From NCBI GenBank assembly GCA_020439925.1, contig JAGRPC010000045.1, positions 3,848-39,195 of the forward strand: 35,348 nucleotides of DNA, given 5' to 3'. The position numbers were made by a program, and so were the translations under genes. The notes under the pieces are model-generated. The model ran no database searches and was not told the DNA's origin. It saw nothing but the letters and a program-made list of their open reading frames with translations. The DNA comes from Verrucomicrobiia bacterium. Lineage in GTDB: Bacteria; Verrucomicrobiota; Verrucomicrobiia; Verrucomicrobiales; DEV007. How positions within the stretch are numbered: the first letter of the stretch is position 1; the number at the start of each line of letters is the position of its first letter. This document shows positions 1 to 8,863 of this stretch, piece after piece.

Positions 1-1791
1 GCCCGCGACCTCGACTACGCCGATCACTGGCTGACCTTCTGGAACGACCTCCTCCGCAACGACTACGCCGGCACCGGTTTCATCACCGGAGGCCGCAGCC
101 AGGTGAGCCGATGGCTCTACGACGCGCTGAAGGAGAACCGGCCCTTCGACGCGATGGTGCGCGAACTCATCGCTCCGCCCACCCCTGAGAGCGAGGGTTT
201 CATCAAGGGGATCGAGTGGAGGGGTGATGTCAGTGCGGGCCAGACCCTGCCGATCCAGTTCGCCCAGAGCCTCTCTCAGTCGTTTCTCGGCATCAACATG
301 AAGTGCGCCTCGTGCCACGACAGCTTCATCGACCGTTGGAAGCTCGGTGAGGCCTACGGCCTCGCGGCGATCTACTCGGAAACGCCCCTGATGATCCACC
401 GCTGCGACAAGCCCACTGGCGAGACGGCAGAGGCGGCCTGGCTGTTCCCGGAGATTGGCCAGGTCGATCCTGCGGCGGCCAAGGGGGAGCGCCTCAAACA
501 GCTCGCCGCCCTCATGACCCACCCGGAGAACGGTCGCGTCACCCGCACCATCGTGAACCGACTCTGGGGACAAATGATGGGCCGCGGACTCGTCCACCCG
601 CTCGATGCCATGCAGACGGAACCCTGGCACGAAGACCTGCTCGACTGGCTCGCGAGCGACTTCCACGAGCACGGCTGCGATCTCAAGCGCACCCTCCGTC
701 TCATCGCCACCTCCGAAGCTTACGGAAGCCGCGCCGAGGTGACCGAGGGAGAAGATGAGGGAACCTCCTATGTCTATGCCGGCCCCCGCGCCAAGCGCCT
801 CACCGCCGAGCAGTTCGTCGACCTGATGTGGAGCCTGACCGGCACGGCGCCACGTGCGTTCGACGCCCCTGTCGTCCGTGGGAAGGGCGATCCCGCAACC
901 GCGGCCAGGCTGGCCCGGAAATCGTCTTGGATCTGGGGCCCTTCGGCGGCGGCCGGCCCGGTTCCCGGAGGAGAAAAGGTCCTGCTGCGAAAGGATTTCA
1001 AACCGGCCAAGCCCGTAGAGTCGGCCGGGGTCGTCGCGACAGCGGACAATGAGTTCGTACTTTACCTGAATGCCCAGTCGGTTCTGACCGGTAACGATTG
1101 GACCAGGCTCGAATCCGCTCCCGTGACCGTGAAGGCGGACGGGGTCAACCGACTCCTCCTTGTCGCGACAAATGGAGCGAAGGATCCGAACCCCGCCGGA
1201 GCCTTCGCGGCGATACGACTTGTCTACGAAGACGGCAGTGACGAGATCATCGCCACGGACGAGAGCTGGACCGTCTCCACGAAAGTGCCGTCCGGCGACA
1301 AGCACGCCCAGTGGAAAATCGCCGAACTCACCTGGGAGCCGGCCACTTCCGTGCCGCCAACCTCGTGGGCAGGATCGATCGATCCGCAAATCGGAATGGC
1401 ACTGGCCTCCTGCTCCGTGTCGGCTCCCCTCATGGTCCGAGCCGCGCTCGTCAAGAGCGACTTCCTCATGCGCAGCCTCGGACGTCCCAACCGCGACCAG
1501 ATCGTGACCTCTCGTCCCGGCGAACTCACCACCCTCGAGGCAATCGATCTCTCGAACGACGCCAACGTCGCGAAAGCCCTCGAAGCCGGTGCGGCAAAAC
1601 TCGTCGCCACTCATGCCAAGGCTCCCGACCGTCTCATCGAGGAACTTTACCTTTCCACCCTGACAAGACTGCCGACGGAGGACGAACTGACCCTCCTCCG
1701 CGATGTCCTCGGTGAAAACCCCGCTCCCCAGACCGTAGCAGACCTCACCTGGGCACTCTGGATGATGCCGGAGTATTTGTTGATTCGTTAA
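1..1791 (+). CDS. DUF1549/DUF1553 (PSCyt2/PSD1-type) protein, 5' partial
   Basis: The frame is open from base 1, so the N-terminus lies outside the window; a GTG at 103 is internal. Residues 1-100 carry the DUF1549-type sequence (YADHWLTFWNDLLRND). One CxxCH heme-like motif follows (Cys102, Cys105, His106; bases 304-318). The DUF1553 signature is split: the first part contains TIVNRLWGQMMGRGLVHP and the C-terminal part contains LYLSTLTRLPTEDEL. Between them, roughly bases 960-1340, lies a beta-rich stretch resembling a galactose-binding-like jelly roll. Proteins of this family are abundant in Planctomycetes and Verrucomicrobia, usually exported and next to a DUF1501 gene, as here. The biochemical role is unknown; a link to polysaccharide breakdown or periplasmic electron transfer is often suggested. 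The family call is firm, the function is not. Confidence 0.9.
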   Translation, partial: ARDLDYADHWLTFWNDLLRNDYAGTGFITGGRSQVSRWLYDALKENRPFDAMVRELIAPPTPESEGFIKGIEWRGDVSAGQTLPIQFAQSLSQSFLGINMKCASCHDSFIDRWKLGEAYGLAAIYSETPLMIHRCDKPTGETAEAAWLFPEIGQVDPAAAKGERLKQLAALMTHPENGRVTRTIVNRLWGQMMGRGLVHPLDAMQTEPWHEDLLDWLASDFHEHGCDLKRTLRLIATSEAYGSRAEVTEGEDEGTSYVYAGPRAKRLTAEQFVDLMWSLTGTAPRAFDAPVVRGKGDPATAARLARKSSWIWGPSAAAGPVPGGEKVLLRKDFKPAKPVESAGVVATADNEFVLYLNAQSVLTGNDWTRLESAPVTVKADGVNRLLLVATNGAKDPNPAGAFAAIRLVYEDGSDEIIATDESWTVSTKVPSGDKHAQWKIAELTWEPATSVPPTSWAGSIDPQIGMALASCSVSAPLMVRAALVKSDFLMRSLGRPNRDQIVTSRPGELTTLEAIDLSNDANVAKALEAGAAKLVATHAKAPDRLIEELYLSTLTRLPTEDELTLLRDVLGENPAPQTVADLTWALWMMPEYLLIR

Positions 1792-1834
1792 ACCTCTTAT
1801 CACCCACACCAACTTCCACACCCTCATCAGGTAG

Positions 1835-1855
1835 CACCGCGCGACCCGCGCGGTG
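1835..1855. repeat. Perfect 9-bp GC hairpin between two paired genes
   Basis: CACCGCGCG (1835-1843), a 3-base ACC loop and CGCGCGGTG (1847-1855) form a perfect inverted repeat 44 bases after the upstream stop codon. No T-tract follows directly, so it is not a classic intrinsic terminator. A run of ten T (1934-1943) lies about 80 bases further, just before the next gene. It could attenuate transcription between the two genes or stabilise an mRNA end. Confidence 0.5.
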
Positions 1856-1957
1856 GCGAGCCCAGCGAGCGCTGAATCCATCACACGCCTTACACCCCGC
1901 CCCGGGCCGGGCGAGGCTACCCTTGACTCCTTCTTTTTTTTTTCACCGTTTACTCCG

Positions 1958-3406
1958 ATGAACTTCCCCTTCGACCCCGAAGCCCCCGATCCCATCGTCA
2001 GGCGCGACTTCCTCAGGCAACTCTCCGCCGCCGGCGCCGCCGCCTGGATGAGCGGGGAACCGCAACTCGTCCGCGGCAAGGAGATCCAGCATCCCGAGGC
2101 GAAAGCGGACGCCTGCATCCTCCTCTGGCTCGCGGGAGGAATGGCCGCTCCGGAGACCTTTGACCCGAAGCGATACGCGCCCTTCTCCAAGGGGATGAAG
2201 GTCGACTCGGTCCTCTCGACCTTCCCTGCGATCCCGACCTCGGTCGATGGATTGCAGATCTGTCAGGGCATGGAAAGCATCGCCGGGATCATGGACCGTG
2301 GCACCCTCATCCGCTCCGCGGTGCAGCCAGATCTCGGCAGCATCCTCCATTCGCGCCACCAGTATCACTGGCACACCGGCTACGTCCCTCCGCAGACCGT
2401 CGCATGCCCGCACCTCGGGGCTTGGTTCGCGCGGGTGCTGGGACCGAACAACCCGGTGATGCCGCCCTTCATCAACATCGGACAGCGCCTCGAGGGTGTC
2501 GGGGAGAAGGAAGAACTGAAGGCCTTCACCACGGCCGGTTTCTTCGGCAGCGAATACGGCCCCATGAACCTGCCCTTCCCCGAAGAGGCCGCCAAATCGG
2601 TGCAACCGCCCGAGGGCATGACCTCCGAACGTTTCGCCAACCGAGATAAGCTCTACCGAAAGCTTGTCGACCGGAGTCCGCATCGCGACTACGCGAGCGA
2701 CTACCAGCAGGAGTCACTGGTGCGCTCGATGGACAACGCCTACCGCCTCCTCGCTTCGGACGAGCGCAAAGCCTTCGACCTGAACGAGGAACCCGATGAG
2801 GTGCGCAAGATCTACGACACTTCGCGTTTCGGCCGCGGGTGCCTTCTCGCCCGCCGCCTTGTCGAGAACGGGGCACGCTTCGTCGAGGTGACGACCGAGT
2901 ACGTGCCCTTTCTCCACTTTGACACCCACGCCGACGGGAACAAAACCGTGGCCCGTCTCCACTCCGAAATCGACCGTCCCATCGCCCAACTCATTCTCGA
3001 TCTCGAGGAGCGCGGGCTGCTCGACCGCACCCTTGTCATCATCGCCTCCGAGTTCAGCCGGGACGCCCTCATCGAGGGCAAGCCAGGATCGAACGCCCGC
3101 GACCAAGCCACCCACAAGGTCGACGTCATCACCGAGGAAAAACACTACGGCCTCCATCGCCATTTCACCGGGGGGACGAGCGTGGCGATGTTCGGCGGAG
3201 GGGTGAAGAAAGGATTCGTTTATGGCAAGACGGCCGATGAACGCCCCCTCGTTGCGGTGGAGAATCCGGTCACCGTGACCGACCTGCATGCCACCATCAT
3301 GACCGCAATGGGGGTAAGCCCGAAGACGGAGTTCACGATCGAGGGACGCCCCTTCTACGTGACCCAGGACGGCAAAGGCAAACCGGTGATGGAGATTTTC
3401 GGGTGA
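1958..3406 (+). CDS. DUF1501 domain protein with Tat-like signal
   Basis: The product is 482 residues, a member of the DUF1501 group of the alkaline phosphatase/sulfatase-like fold. The ATG at 1958 is chosen because it places a twin-arginine-like signal (VRRDFLRQLSAAGAAAW, residues 14-30) at the N-terminus; a GTG at 1853 in the same frame lies inside the hairpin and would bury the signal. Typical family features are the early LWLAGGMAAPETFDPK segment, FDTHADG (a probable metal-binding segment) and ASEFSRD, in place of the more usual SEFGRTP. The family regularly sits next to DUF1549/DUF1553 genes, and here it follows one by 166 bases on the same strand, so co-expression is likely. The predicted location is periplasmic through Tat export. 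The substrate is unknown. No Shine-Dalgarno sequence is visible; a T10 tract precedes the start. Confidence 0.9.
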   Translation: MNFPFDPEAPDPIVRRDFLRQLSAAGAAAWMSGEPQLVRGKEIQHPEAKADACILLWLAGGMAAPETFDPKRYAPFSKGMKVDSVLSTFPAIPTSVDGLQICQGMESIAGIMDRGTLIRSAVQPDLGSILHSRHQYHWHTGYVPPQTVACPHLGAWFARVLGPNNPVMPPFINIGQRLEGVGEKEELKAFTTAGFFGSEYGPMNLPFPEEAAKSVQPPEGMTSERFANRDKLYRKLVDRSPHRDYASDYQQESLVRSMDNAYRLLASDERKAFDLNEEPDEVRKIYDTSRFGRGCLLARRLVENGARFVEVTTEYVPFLHFDTHADGNKTVARLHSEIDRPIAQLILDLEERGLLDRTLVIIASEFSRDALIEGKPGSNARDQATHKVDVITEEKHYGLHRHFTGGTSVAMFGGGVKKGFVYGKTADERPLVAVENPVTVTDLHATIMTAMGVSPKTEFTIEGRPFYVTQDGKGKPVMEIFG

Positions 3407-3433
3407 TTCCGTCTCGCCCCGTCACCGAGGAAA

Positions 3434-3505
3434 TACACCCACCAGGAATTGAACCTGGACCTTCGGCTTCGGAGGCCGACGTAATATCCATTTTACTATG
3501 GGTGC
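3434..3505 (-). tRNA. tRNA-Arg (anticodon CCG)
   Basis: The minus strand folds as a full cloverleaf. The acceptor stem is GCACCCA with TGGGTGT (one G-U pair), the D stem GTAA/TTAC, the anticodon stem TCGGC/GCCGA with loop CTCCGAA, the variable loop AGGT, and the T stem CCAGG/CCTGG around TTCAATT. The anticodon CCG (complement at 3470-3472) reads CGG arginine codons. The discriminator base is A and the 3' CCA is not encoded. The gene lies between the convergent DUF1501 gene and the divergent proB. Confidence 0.93.
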
Positions 3506-3704
3506 GTCACAGCGGATCCCGGTGCATGGCACGGGGGCAGGTCCGCAGGGCGGGTAAGATGCGACCAACCCGGGAGAAGCGCAAGTGGGAAGCTGAACCG
3601 GAAGAGTGGCCGGCCACAAAGGCCCCTTTACACCCCCCGGCCAAGGCCCTATCGTCCCGGCCCGCTGCAAATCCGGGGTGCAATCCCCCCGGGGCGAAAT
3701 TTTC

Positions 3705-4505
3705 ATGGGCTCCGACACCCGCAAACGCATCGTCATCAAGATCGGCACAGGCGTCCTCACGCGAAACGCCGGGGGCGGCATCCACCATGCCATGATCGCC
3801 CGACTCGCCCAGGCCATCGCCGACATCCACGCGGCCGGCCACGAGGTCATCGTCGTCTCCTCAGGCGCGGTCGGTGCCGGCATTTCGTCGTTCGGTCTGG
3901 AGAAGCGCCCCACCGAGATCGAGATGCTCCAGGCCTGCGCGGCAGCGGGACAGGCCCGGCTCATGCATCTCTACGAGAGCCAGTTCGGGCACCACGGGCT
4001 GAACGTCGCCCAGCTCCTCGTGACTCACGAGGATCTGCAGGACGAACGGCGCAGCGGCAACGTCCTTGCGACCCTGAACGCGATCCTCGGACACCGGGGC
4101 GTCGTCCCGATCATGAACGAGAACGACTCGGTCTCGGTCTACGAGCTGAAAGTCGGCGACAACGACACCCTTTCCTCCATCGTAGCCCGCCTCGCCGCGG
4201 CCGACATGCTCATCCTGTTGACGAGCGTCCCCGGTCTCACCGGTCCCGACTCGGTCTCGGAAGACGACATCATCACCCATGTCGAGGATGTGGAAACCGT
4301 TCTCCACTTTGCCCGCGATGAGAAAGGCGCCCTCTCCGTCGGCGGCATGGCCAGCAAGCTGAGAGCGGTCGAGGCGGCAGTGAACGCCGGAATCGAAACC
4401 TTGATCGCGAGCGGCCTCAAGCCCGAGCAACTCCCCGATCTCGTCGAAGGCCGTGGGCTTGCCACCCGCTTCCGCCCGAAAGCCAAATCCTCCACTCTCT
4501 CCTGA
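3705..4505 (+). CDS. proB: Glutamate 5-kinase, short form
   Basis: The product (266 residues) phosphorylates glutamate in the first step of proline synthesis. It shows the amino acid kinase fold: KIGTGVLT near residue 13, SSGAVGAG in the nucleotide/substrate region, the substrate-loop sequence NENDSVS and the GDNDTLSSIVA segment. The ATG at 3705 is chosen because the kinase fold starts within a few residues of it; upstream in-frame codons are not protein-like. The protein ends just after the kinase domain, so it lacks the C-terminal PUA domain of the longer E. coli type (about 367 residues). proA follows after 13 bases, forming a two-gene operon for glutamate semialdehyde. Confidence 0.95.
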   Translation: MGSDTRKRIVIKIGTGVLTRNAGGGIHHAMIARLAQAIADIHAAGHEVIVVSSGAVGAGISSFGLEKRPTEIEMLQACAAAGQARLMHLYESQFGHHGLNVAQLLVTHEDLQDERRSGNVLATLNAILGHRGVVPIMNENDSVSVYELKVGDNDTLSSIVARLAAADMLILLTSVPGLTGPDSVSEDDIITHVEDVETVLHFARDEKGALSVGGMASKLRAVEAAVNAGIETLIASGLKPEQLPDLVEGRGLATRFRPKAKSSTLS

Positions 4506-4518
4506 CCTCCCCGACTCC

Positions 4519-5790
4519 ATGACTCCGGACGATATCGGCAGCGAAATCAACCGCATGGGCGAGCAGGCCCGCGCCGCCGCCCACGCTCTCACGAAGCTCT
4601 CCACGGAGGAGAAGAACGCCATTCTCCTCGCCATGGCCGACGCCCTCGTCACGCGCGAGAAGGAGATTCTCGAAGCCAATGCGCTCGACCTTGCCGCCGC
4701 CGCGGAAGCCGGGCTCAGCAGTGCGATTCAGGATCGCCTCCGCCTCGATCCCGCGCGTGTCGTGGCCATGGCGAACGGCATCCGGGAAGTCGCAGCCCTC
4801 CACGACCCGACGGGGGAGGTCCTCCGGGAGTGGACCCGGCCCAACGGACTGCGCCTCCAGAAAAAACGCACCCCCATCGGCGTGATCGGCATCATCTTTG
4901 AAAGCCGCCCCAACGTCACTGCCGACGCTGCCGTCCTCTGTTTCAAGACCGGCAACGCGACGATCCTTCGCGGAGGCAAGGAGGCGATCCACTCGAACCG
5001 CGCCATCGCCGCCGCCCTCCAGGAAGGGGGCGCTCCCGCCGGGCTGCCGGACCACAGCATCCAGCTCATCCCCTTCGTTGACCGGGAAAGTGTTCGCCAT
5101 CTCTGCGAGATGGACCGGTGGCTCGACCTCATCATTCCCCGCGGCGGAGCCGGGCTCATCGAAGCGGTGGTGAGCATGGCCCGCATGCCGGTGATCAAAC
5201 ACTATGACGGCATCTGTCACGTCTACGTCGACAAGGAAGCCGATGCGGACATGGCCGAGGCGATCACGATCAACTCGAAGACGCAGAAACCCTCGGTTTG
5301 CAACGCCGCCGAGACCCTTCTGGTGCATCGGGAGATCGCTCCCTCCTTTGTTCCCCGCATCGCCGCCGCCCTCGCGGCCAAGGGCGTGGAAGTGCGCGGC
5401 GACGAGGAGTTTCGCCGCCTCGCGGGGACTGCCCCGGTGACTCCGGCCTCCGAAGCCGACTGGACCACGGAATACCTCGACTACATCCTCTCGGCGAAGG
5501 TTGTCGACGACTTGGACGCCGCCATCGCCCACATCAACCGCTACGGATCCCATCACACCGACTCCATCGTGACGCAGGACGAGGCCGCGGCCGCAAAATT
5601 CCAGCTTGAGGTCGACAGTGCCTGCGTTTTCTGGAACTGCTCGACACGCTTCGCGGACGGAGGCGAGTTCGGCTTCGGGGCCGAGATCGGGATCAGCACC
5701 GACAAACTCCACGCCCGCGGCCCCATGGCCCTCGAGGAACTCTGCAGCTACAAATATCTCGTTTTCGGCAACGGGCAGTTGAAGGGTTGA
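4519..5790 (+). CDS. proA: Gamma-glutamyl phosphate reductase
   Basis: The product (423 residues) reduces glutamyl 5-phosphate to glutamate semialdehyde with NADPH, the second step of proline synthesis. It belongs to the aldehyde dehydrogenase superfamily. The catalytic cysteine is Cys261 in the motif SVCNAAE (codon at 5299). IGIIFESRPNVTAD and LRGGKEAIHSN mark the nucleotide-binding part, and the C-terminus has the conserved GADGGEFGFG-like segment (here FADGGEFGFGAEIGIST). The length is typical. The ATG at 4519 follows proB by 13 bases with a pyrimidine-rich spacer and no Shine-Dalgarno sequence, so translation may depend on coupling to proB. No proC is present in the window. Confidence 0.97.
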   Translation: MTPDDIGSEINRMGEQARAAAHALTKLSTEEKNAILLAMADALVTREKEILEANALDLAAAAEAGLSSAIQDRLRLDPARVVAMANGIREVAALHDPTGEVLREWTRPNGLRLQKKRTPIGVIGIIFESRPNVTADAAVLCFKTGNATILRGGKEAIHSNRAIAAALQEGGAPAGLPDHSIQLIPFVDRESVRHLCEMDRWLDLIIPRGGAGLIEAVVSMARMPVIKHYDGICHVYVDKEADADMAEAITINSKTQKPSVCNAAETLLVHREIAPSFVPRIAAALAAKGVEVRGDEEFRRLAGTAPVTPASEADWTTEYLDYILSAKVVDDLDAAIAHINRYGSHHTDSIVTQDEAAAAKFQLEVDSACVFWNCSTRFADGGEFGFGAEIGISTDKLHARGPMALEELCSYKYLVFGNGQLKG

Positions 5791-5812
5791 TACCCCCGAT
5801 TCCCGCCGTCGC

Positions 5813-6712
5813 TCACTCCTTCCAGAGCCAACGCATCGAGTCCGGAAAGATCGCCCCGCCGTGGTTGCCGTTGTGGGCGCCTTCGCCGAAGACAAATTCG
5901 AGGTCGTAGCCCGCGAACGTCAAGGCTGCGGCCATCTCCCGGTTGGCGAGGGGCCAGTTGCCATGCTCGTTGTCGAGGTCGTTCGAACCATCCTGGAGGA
6001 ACACCCTCAGCGGCTTCTTCTCCGTCTTCCGGATCAGTGCGGGATAGACGTGCCCTCCGCGGATGTTCGTGAAGCTGCCGATGTGACTGAGAACCTTGCC
6101 AAAGAGGTCGGGCCTTTCCCATGCCACGGTGAAGGCGCAGATTCCTCCCGAACTCATCCCGCAAATGGCGCGCCGACCGGGGTCGTCGGTGAGGCGCAGG
6201 GTTTTCCCGACTTCGGCGAGGATTTCGGTTTCGAGAAACTTCGCATAGTTCCCGTCAAGGGTGTCATACTCGACGGACCGGTTGCTCCCCACGCCTTCCG
6301 GTGCCTTCCATTTCTGCGGCTCCTTCAGTTCCTTTGCAAACCAGCCCGGGTTGACAAATATCGCGATCATCACCGGCAATTCGCCCGAGGCGATGAGATT
6401 GTCGAGTACCACGGGCACGCGGATCTGACCGTTTTCATCGACGTAGGCGTGCCCGTCCTGGAAAACCATCACCGCCGCCTTCTCCGATCCCTTCGGGTCA
6501 TACTGGGCCGGGACGTAGACGTAATACTCCCGGATCGTGCCCGGATAGATCGTGCTTTGCCAGAGGTGCCTGTTGACCGTTCCCCGCGGAATTCCTTCCT
6601 TCTGCTCCGAGTCCGGACCAAAGGGATATTCCCTGGGCTTGGCCCCTTCGTCCTGAGCAACGAGCGGCGATACCAGCGAGAGAAGACAGAGAACCAAAAA
6701 GGGGAGTTTCAT
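5813..6712 (-). CDS. Secreted esterase, enterochelin-esterase-like (PF00756)
   Basis: The product is 299 residues, an alpha/beta hydrolase of the putative esterase D group. A Sec signal peptide spans residues 1-20 (MKLPFLVLCL..., likely cleaved near VAQ). The nucleophile elbow is GMSSG with Ser187; likely acid and base are Asp241 or Asp245 (LQDGSND) and His280 (GEGAHNGNHGG). In this family, an alpha/beta domain like this hydrolyses ester bonds in siderophores or acylated carbohydrates; which applies here cannot be told. The start at 6712 is preferred over 6748 because it begins the signal peptide directly. It converges with proA, 22 bases away, and is divergent from the HAD gene with about 100 bases between them. 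No sugar or iron genes are adjacent. Confidence 0.88.
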   Translation of the reverse strand: MKLPFLVLCLLSLVSPLVAQDEGAKPREYPFGPDSEQKEGIPRGTVNRHLWQSTIYPGTIREYYVYVPAQYDPKGSEKAAVMVFQDGHAYVDENGQIRVPVVLDNLIASGELPVMIAIFVNPGWFAKELKEPQKWKAPEGVGSNRSVEYDTLDGNYAKFLETEILAEVGKTLRLTDDPGRRAICGMSSGGICAFTVAWERPDLFGKVLSHIGSFTNIRGGHVYPALIRKTEKKPLRVFLQDGSNDLDNEHGNWPLANREMAAALTFAGYDLEFVFGEGAHNGNHGGAIFPDSMRWLWKE

Positions 6713-6812
6713 GATGCGGACTATGCCCATGAGGATCGATCCCGGCAAGGAAGGAGAAGAAGGATTCCGGGCCCCTTGCCCTTTTCAGGCATCTCGCGAT
6801 AGTGGCGGCGCC

Positions 6813-7502
6813 ATGGCAACTCCCCCCTCCTTCTCCCAAATCGGCGTCGTCTTCGATCTGGATGGCGTCCTCATCGACTCGCACGACCAACACGAGCGCA
6901 GCTGGTTCCAGCTCGCCGTGGAAATTGGCAAACCGCTGACGAAAGAGCAATTCAAGGAGTCCTTCGGCATGCGAAATGTCATGTGCATCCCCCATGTCTT
7001 CCGCTGGGCCGCCCCGGAGGATCACGAGACGATTCATGCCCTCGGCGAACGCAAGGAGGCCCTCTACCGGGAACTGCTCGCCGTCGACGGCATCGATCCG
7101 CTTCCAGGGGTTGTGGCCCTTCTCGAATCACTTGCCGCGGCAGGGGTCCCGGTGTCCCTCGGTTCATCGACCTCACGAAAAAACATCGAGGTCTGTTTCG
7201 CGACGACGGGACTCGCTCCCTACTTCGGACCGAACTACACCGGGGCGGAGGACGTCTCCCGCGGCAAACCCGCCCCCGATGTCTTTCTCGAAGCCGCAAG
7301 GAAGATCGAGCGGGACCCCGCGAACTGCCTCGTGATCGAGGACGCCCACGTCGGCATCGAGGCCGCCCTCGCCGCCGGAATGCGTGCCCTCGCCGTCACC
7401 ACGACCCACCCGCGGGAGAGCTTTCTCGAAAGCGGAGCCGCGCACATCGTGGACTCCCTCGCCGAGGTCGACGCGGAGACGGTCAGGGCCCTGCTCTCTT
7501 GA
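6813..7502 (+). CDS. HAD-superfamily phosphatase/phosphomutase (beta-PGM-like)
   Basis: The product is 229 residues, a HAD subfamily I hydrolase with an alpha-helical cap. Motif I is FDLDGVLIDS (Asp15 nucleophile, Asp17 acid/base). LGSSTSR is motif II, RGKPAPDVF carries the motif III lysine, and VIEDAHVGIEAA is motif IV. This pattern is shared by beta-phosphoglucomutases, phosphoglycolate phosphatases and sugar-phosphate phosphatases, so the substrate is not assigned. The ATG at 6813 is chosen because motif I starts soon after it; upstream codons to 6711 would overlap the divergent esterase start. The spacing to the next gene (74 bases) permits co-transcription. Confidence 0.9.
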   Translation: MATPPSFSQIGVVFDLDGVLIDSHDQHERSWFQLAVEIGKPLTKEQFKESFGMRNVMCIPHVFRWAAPEDHETIHALGERKEALYRELLAVDGIDPLPGVVALLESLAAAGVPVSLGSSTSRKNIEVCFATTGLAPYFGPNYTGAEDVSRGKPAPDVFLEAARKIERDPANCLVIEDAHVGIEAALAAGMRALAVTTTHPRESFLESGAAHIVDSLAEVDAETVRALLS

Positions 7503-7576
7503 CTGAATGAATCCCGCTTGTGATCGCGTGACTTCCGTGTAGCAGTGTCCCCTCTTCCAACCCATCCCTTCCATCC

Positions 7577-8806
7577 ATGCGAGTGAAAGCCTTTCCCGCC
7601 CTCGTGCCCGCCCCCGGGCAAGCCCCGTCCATCGCTTCCGTTCCTTACGATGTCGTCAATACGGCGGAGGCGCGGGCTCTCGCCGAAGGACGCCCCAACA
7701 GCTTCCTCCGCGTGGTACGCGCCGAACTCGAACTTCCCGAAGACACGGACCCCTACAGCGACGCGGTCTACGAGAATTCCAGGCGCAACTTCGAACGACT
7801 CCAGAAAGAGGGCCTCTTTGTCCGCGAACCGGAGCCCTGCGTCTATCTTTACCGCCAGATCATGGATGGACGTGCCCAGACAGGCATCACCCTCTGTTGC
7901 CACATCGAGGACTACGAGAATGATCTCATCCGCAAGCACGAAAAGACACGCAAGGTCAAGGAGGATGACCGCACCCGCCTCACGGACGTGCTCAGCGCCA
8001 ATACCGGACCGGTCTTCCTCACCTACAAGGACGTCGACGCGGTCGATGCCTTCGTTTCCTCCTGGTGTGCCGACCATGAACCGTCCATCGATTTTGTGGA
8101 CGACGTGAACGTCCGGCACACGGTCTGGCGCGTCACCGCGGACGAGGCCTCACCCATTCTCGAAGCAATCGGGGAAGTGCCCCTCTCCTACGTCGCGGAC
8201 GGCCACCACCGCAGTGCCAGCGCCGCCCGTGTCGGAAAGGAACGGCGCGACGCGAATCCCGATCACGACGGCACGGAAAACTACAACTGGTTTATGGCGG
8301 TGATGTTCCCTGCAAGCCAGCTCAAGATCCTTCCCTACAACCGCGTCGTGAAGGACCTCAACGGCATGTCTGCCGACGGGTTCCTCAAGCGTCTCGCCGA
8401 CGGGTTCCGTCTCGATTCCAACGGGAAGAAGTCCCCTGACGGACCGGAATCGGTCTGTGTCTATCTCGACGGGAAATGGCACACCCTGGGCTGGGATCCG
8501 GTGGAATCGGAAAGCCCTATCGATCGTCTCGACGTGTCTTTTCTCCAGGACCATATCCTCACTCCCCTCCTCGGCATCGGCGATCCCCGCACGGACGAGC
8601 GGATCGACTTCATCGGGGGAATACGCGGGACAGCCGAACTCGAAAAGCGCGTCGACAGTGGAGAGTGGGCGGTGGCCTTCTCGATGTATCCGACCACGGT
8701 GCAGCAACTCATCGACATCGCCGACGCCGGCGAGATCATGCCGCCGAAATCGACCTGGTTCGAACCAAAACTGCGTTCGGGCCTTTTCGTCTACACGCTG
8801 GATTGA
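7577..8806 (+). CDS. DUF1015 family protein
   Basis: The product is 409 residues and matches DUF1015 (PF06245), an uncharacterised soluble family. Recognisable parts are the N-terminal segment with VPYDVVNTAEAR, the central HEKTRKVKEDDRTRL, the ADGHHRSASA motif and the C-terminal AGEIMPPKSTWFEPKLRSG. The conserved HEKT and GHHR segments look like a catalytic or ligand-binding site, but no reaction is established. In other genomes the family often lies near serine biosynthesis genes; none is present here, although a SerB-like phosphatase lies 14 kb away. The leader before the ATG is pyrimidine-rich and contains CTTCCAACCCATC (7554-7566), with no Shine-Dalgarno sequence. Confidence 0.93.
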   Translation: MRVKAFPALVPAPGQAPSIASVPYDVVNTAEARALAEGRPNSFLRVVRAELELPEDTDPYSDAVYENSRRNFERLQKEGLFVREPEPCVYLYRQIMDGRAQTGITLCCHIEDYENDLIRKHEKTRKVKEDDRTRLTDVLSANTGPVFLTYKDVDAVDAFVSSWCADHEPSIDFVDDVNVRHTVWRVTADEASPILEAIGEVPLSYVADGHHRSASAARVGKERRDANPDHDGTENYNWFMAVMFPASQLKILPYNRVVKDLNGMSADGFLKRLADGFRLDSNGKKSPDGPESVCVYLDGKWHTLGWDPVESESPIDRLDVSFLQDHILTPLLGIGDPRTDERIDFIGGIRGTAELEKRVDSGEWAVAFSMYPTTVQQLIDIADAGEIMPPKSTWFEPKLRSGLFVYTLD

Positions 8807-8863
8807 GGGGACCAGACAGGGTCGGGTCGGCGACCTGCCCCTCTCCGCTTCGCGAAAGTCCCA

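Noticed and set aside
4417-5895. Long minus-strand open frame over proA
   Set aside because: It mirrors proA. The plus strand encodes a full conserved enzyme with its catalytic cysteine, while the antisense frame has no domain.
8807-8863. GTCGGCGAC palindrome between convergent genes as a terminator
   Set aside because: The stem is short and no T-tract follows on either strand, so it is not supported as an intrinsic terminator.
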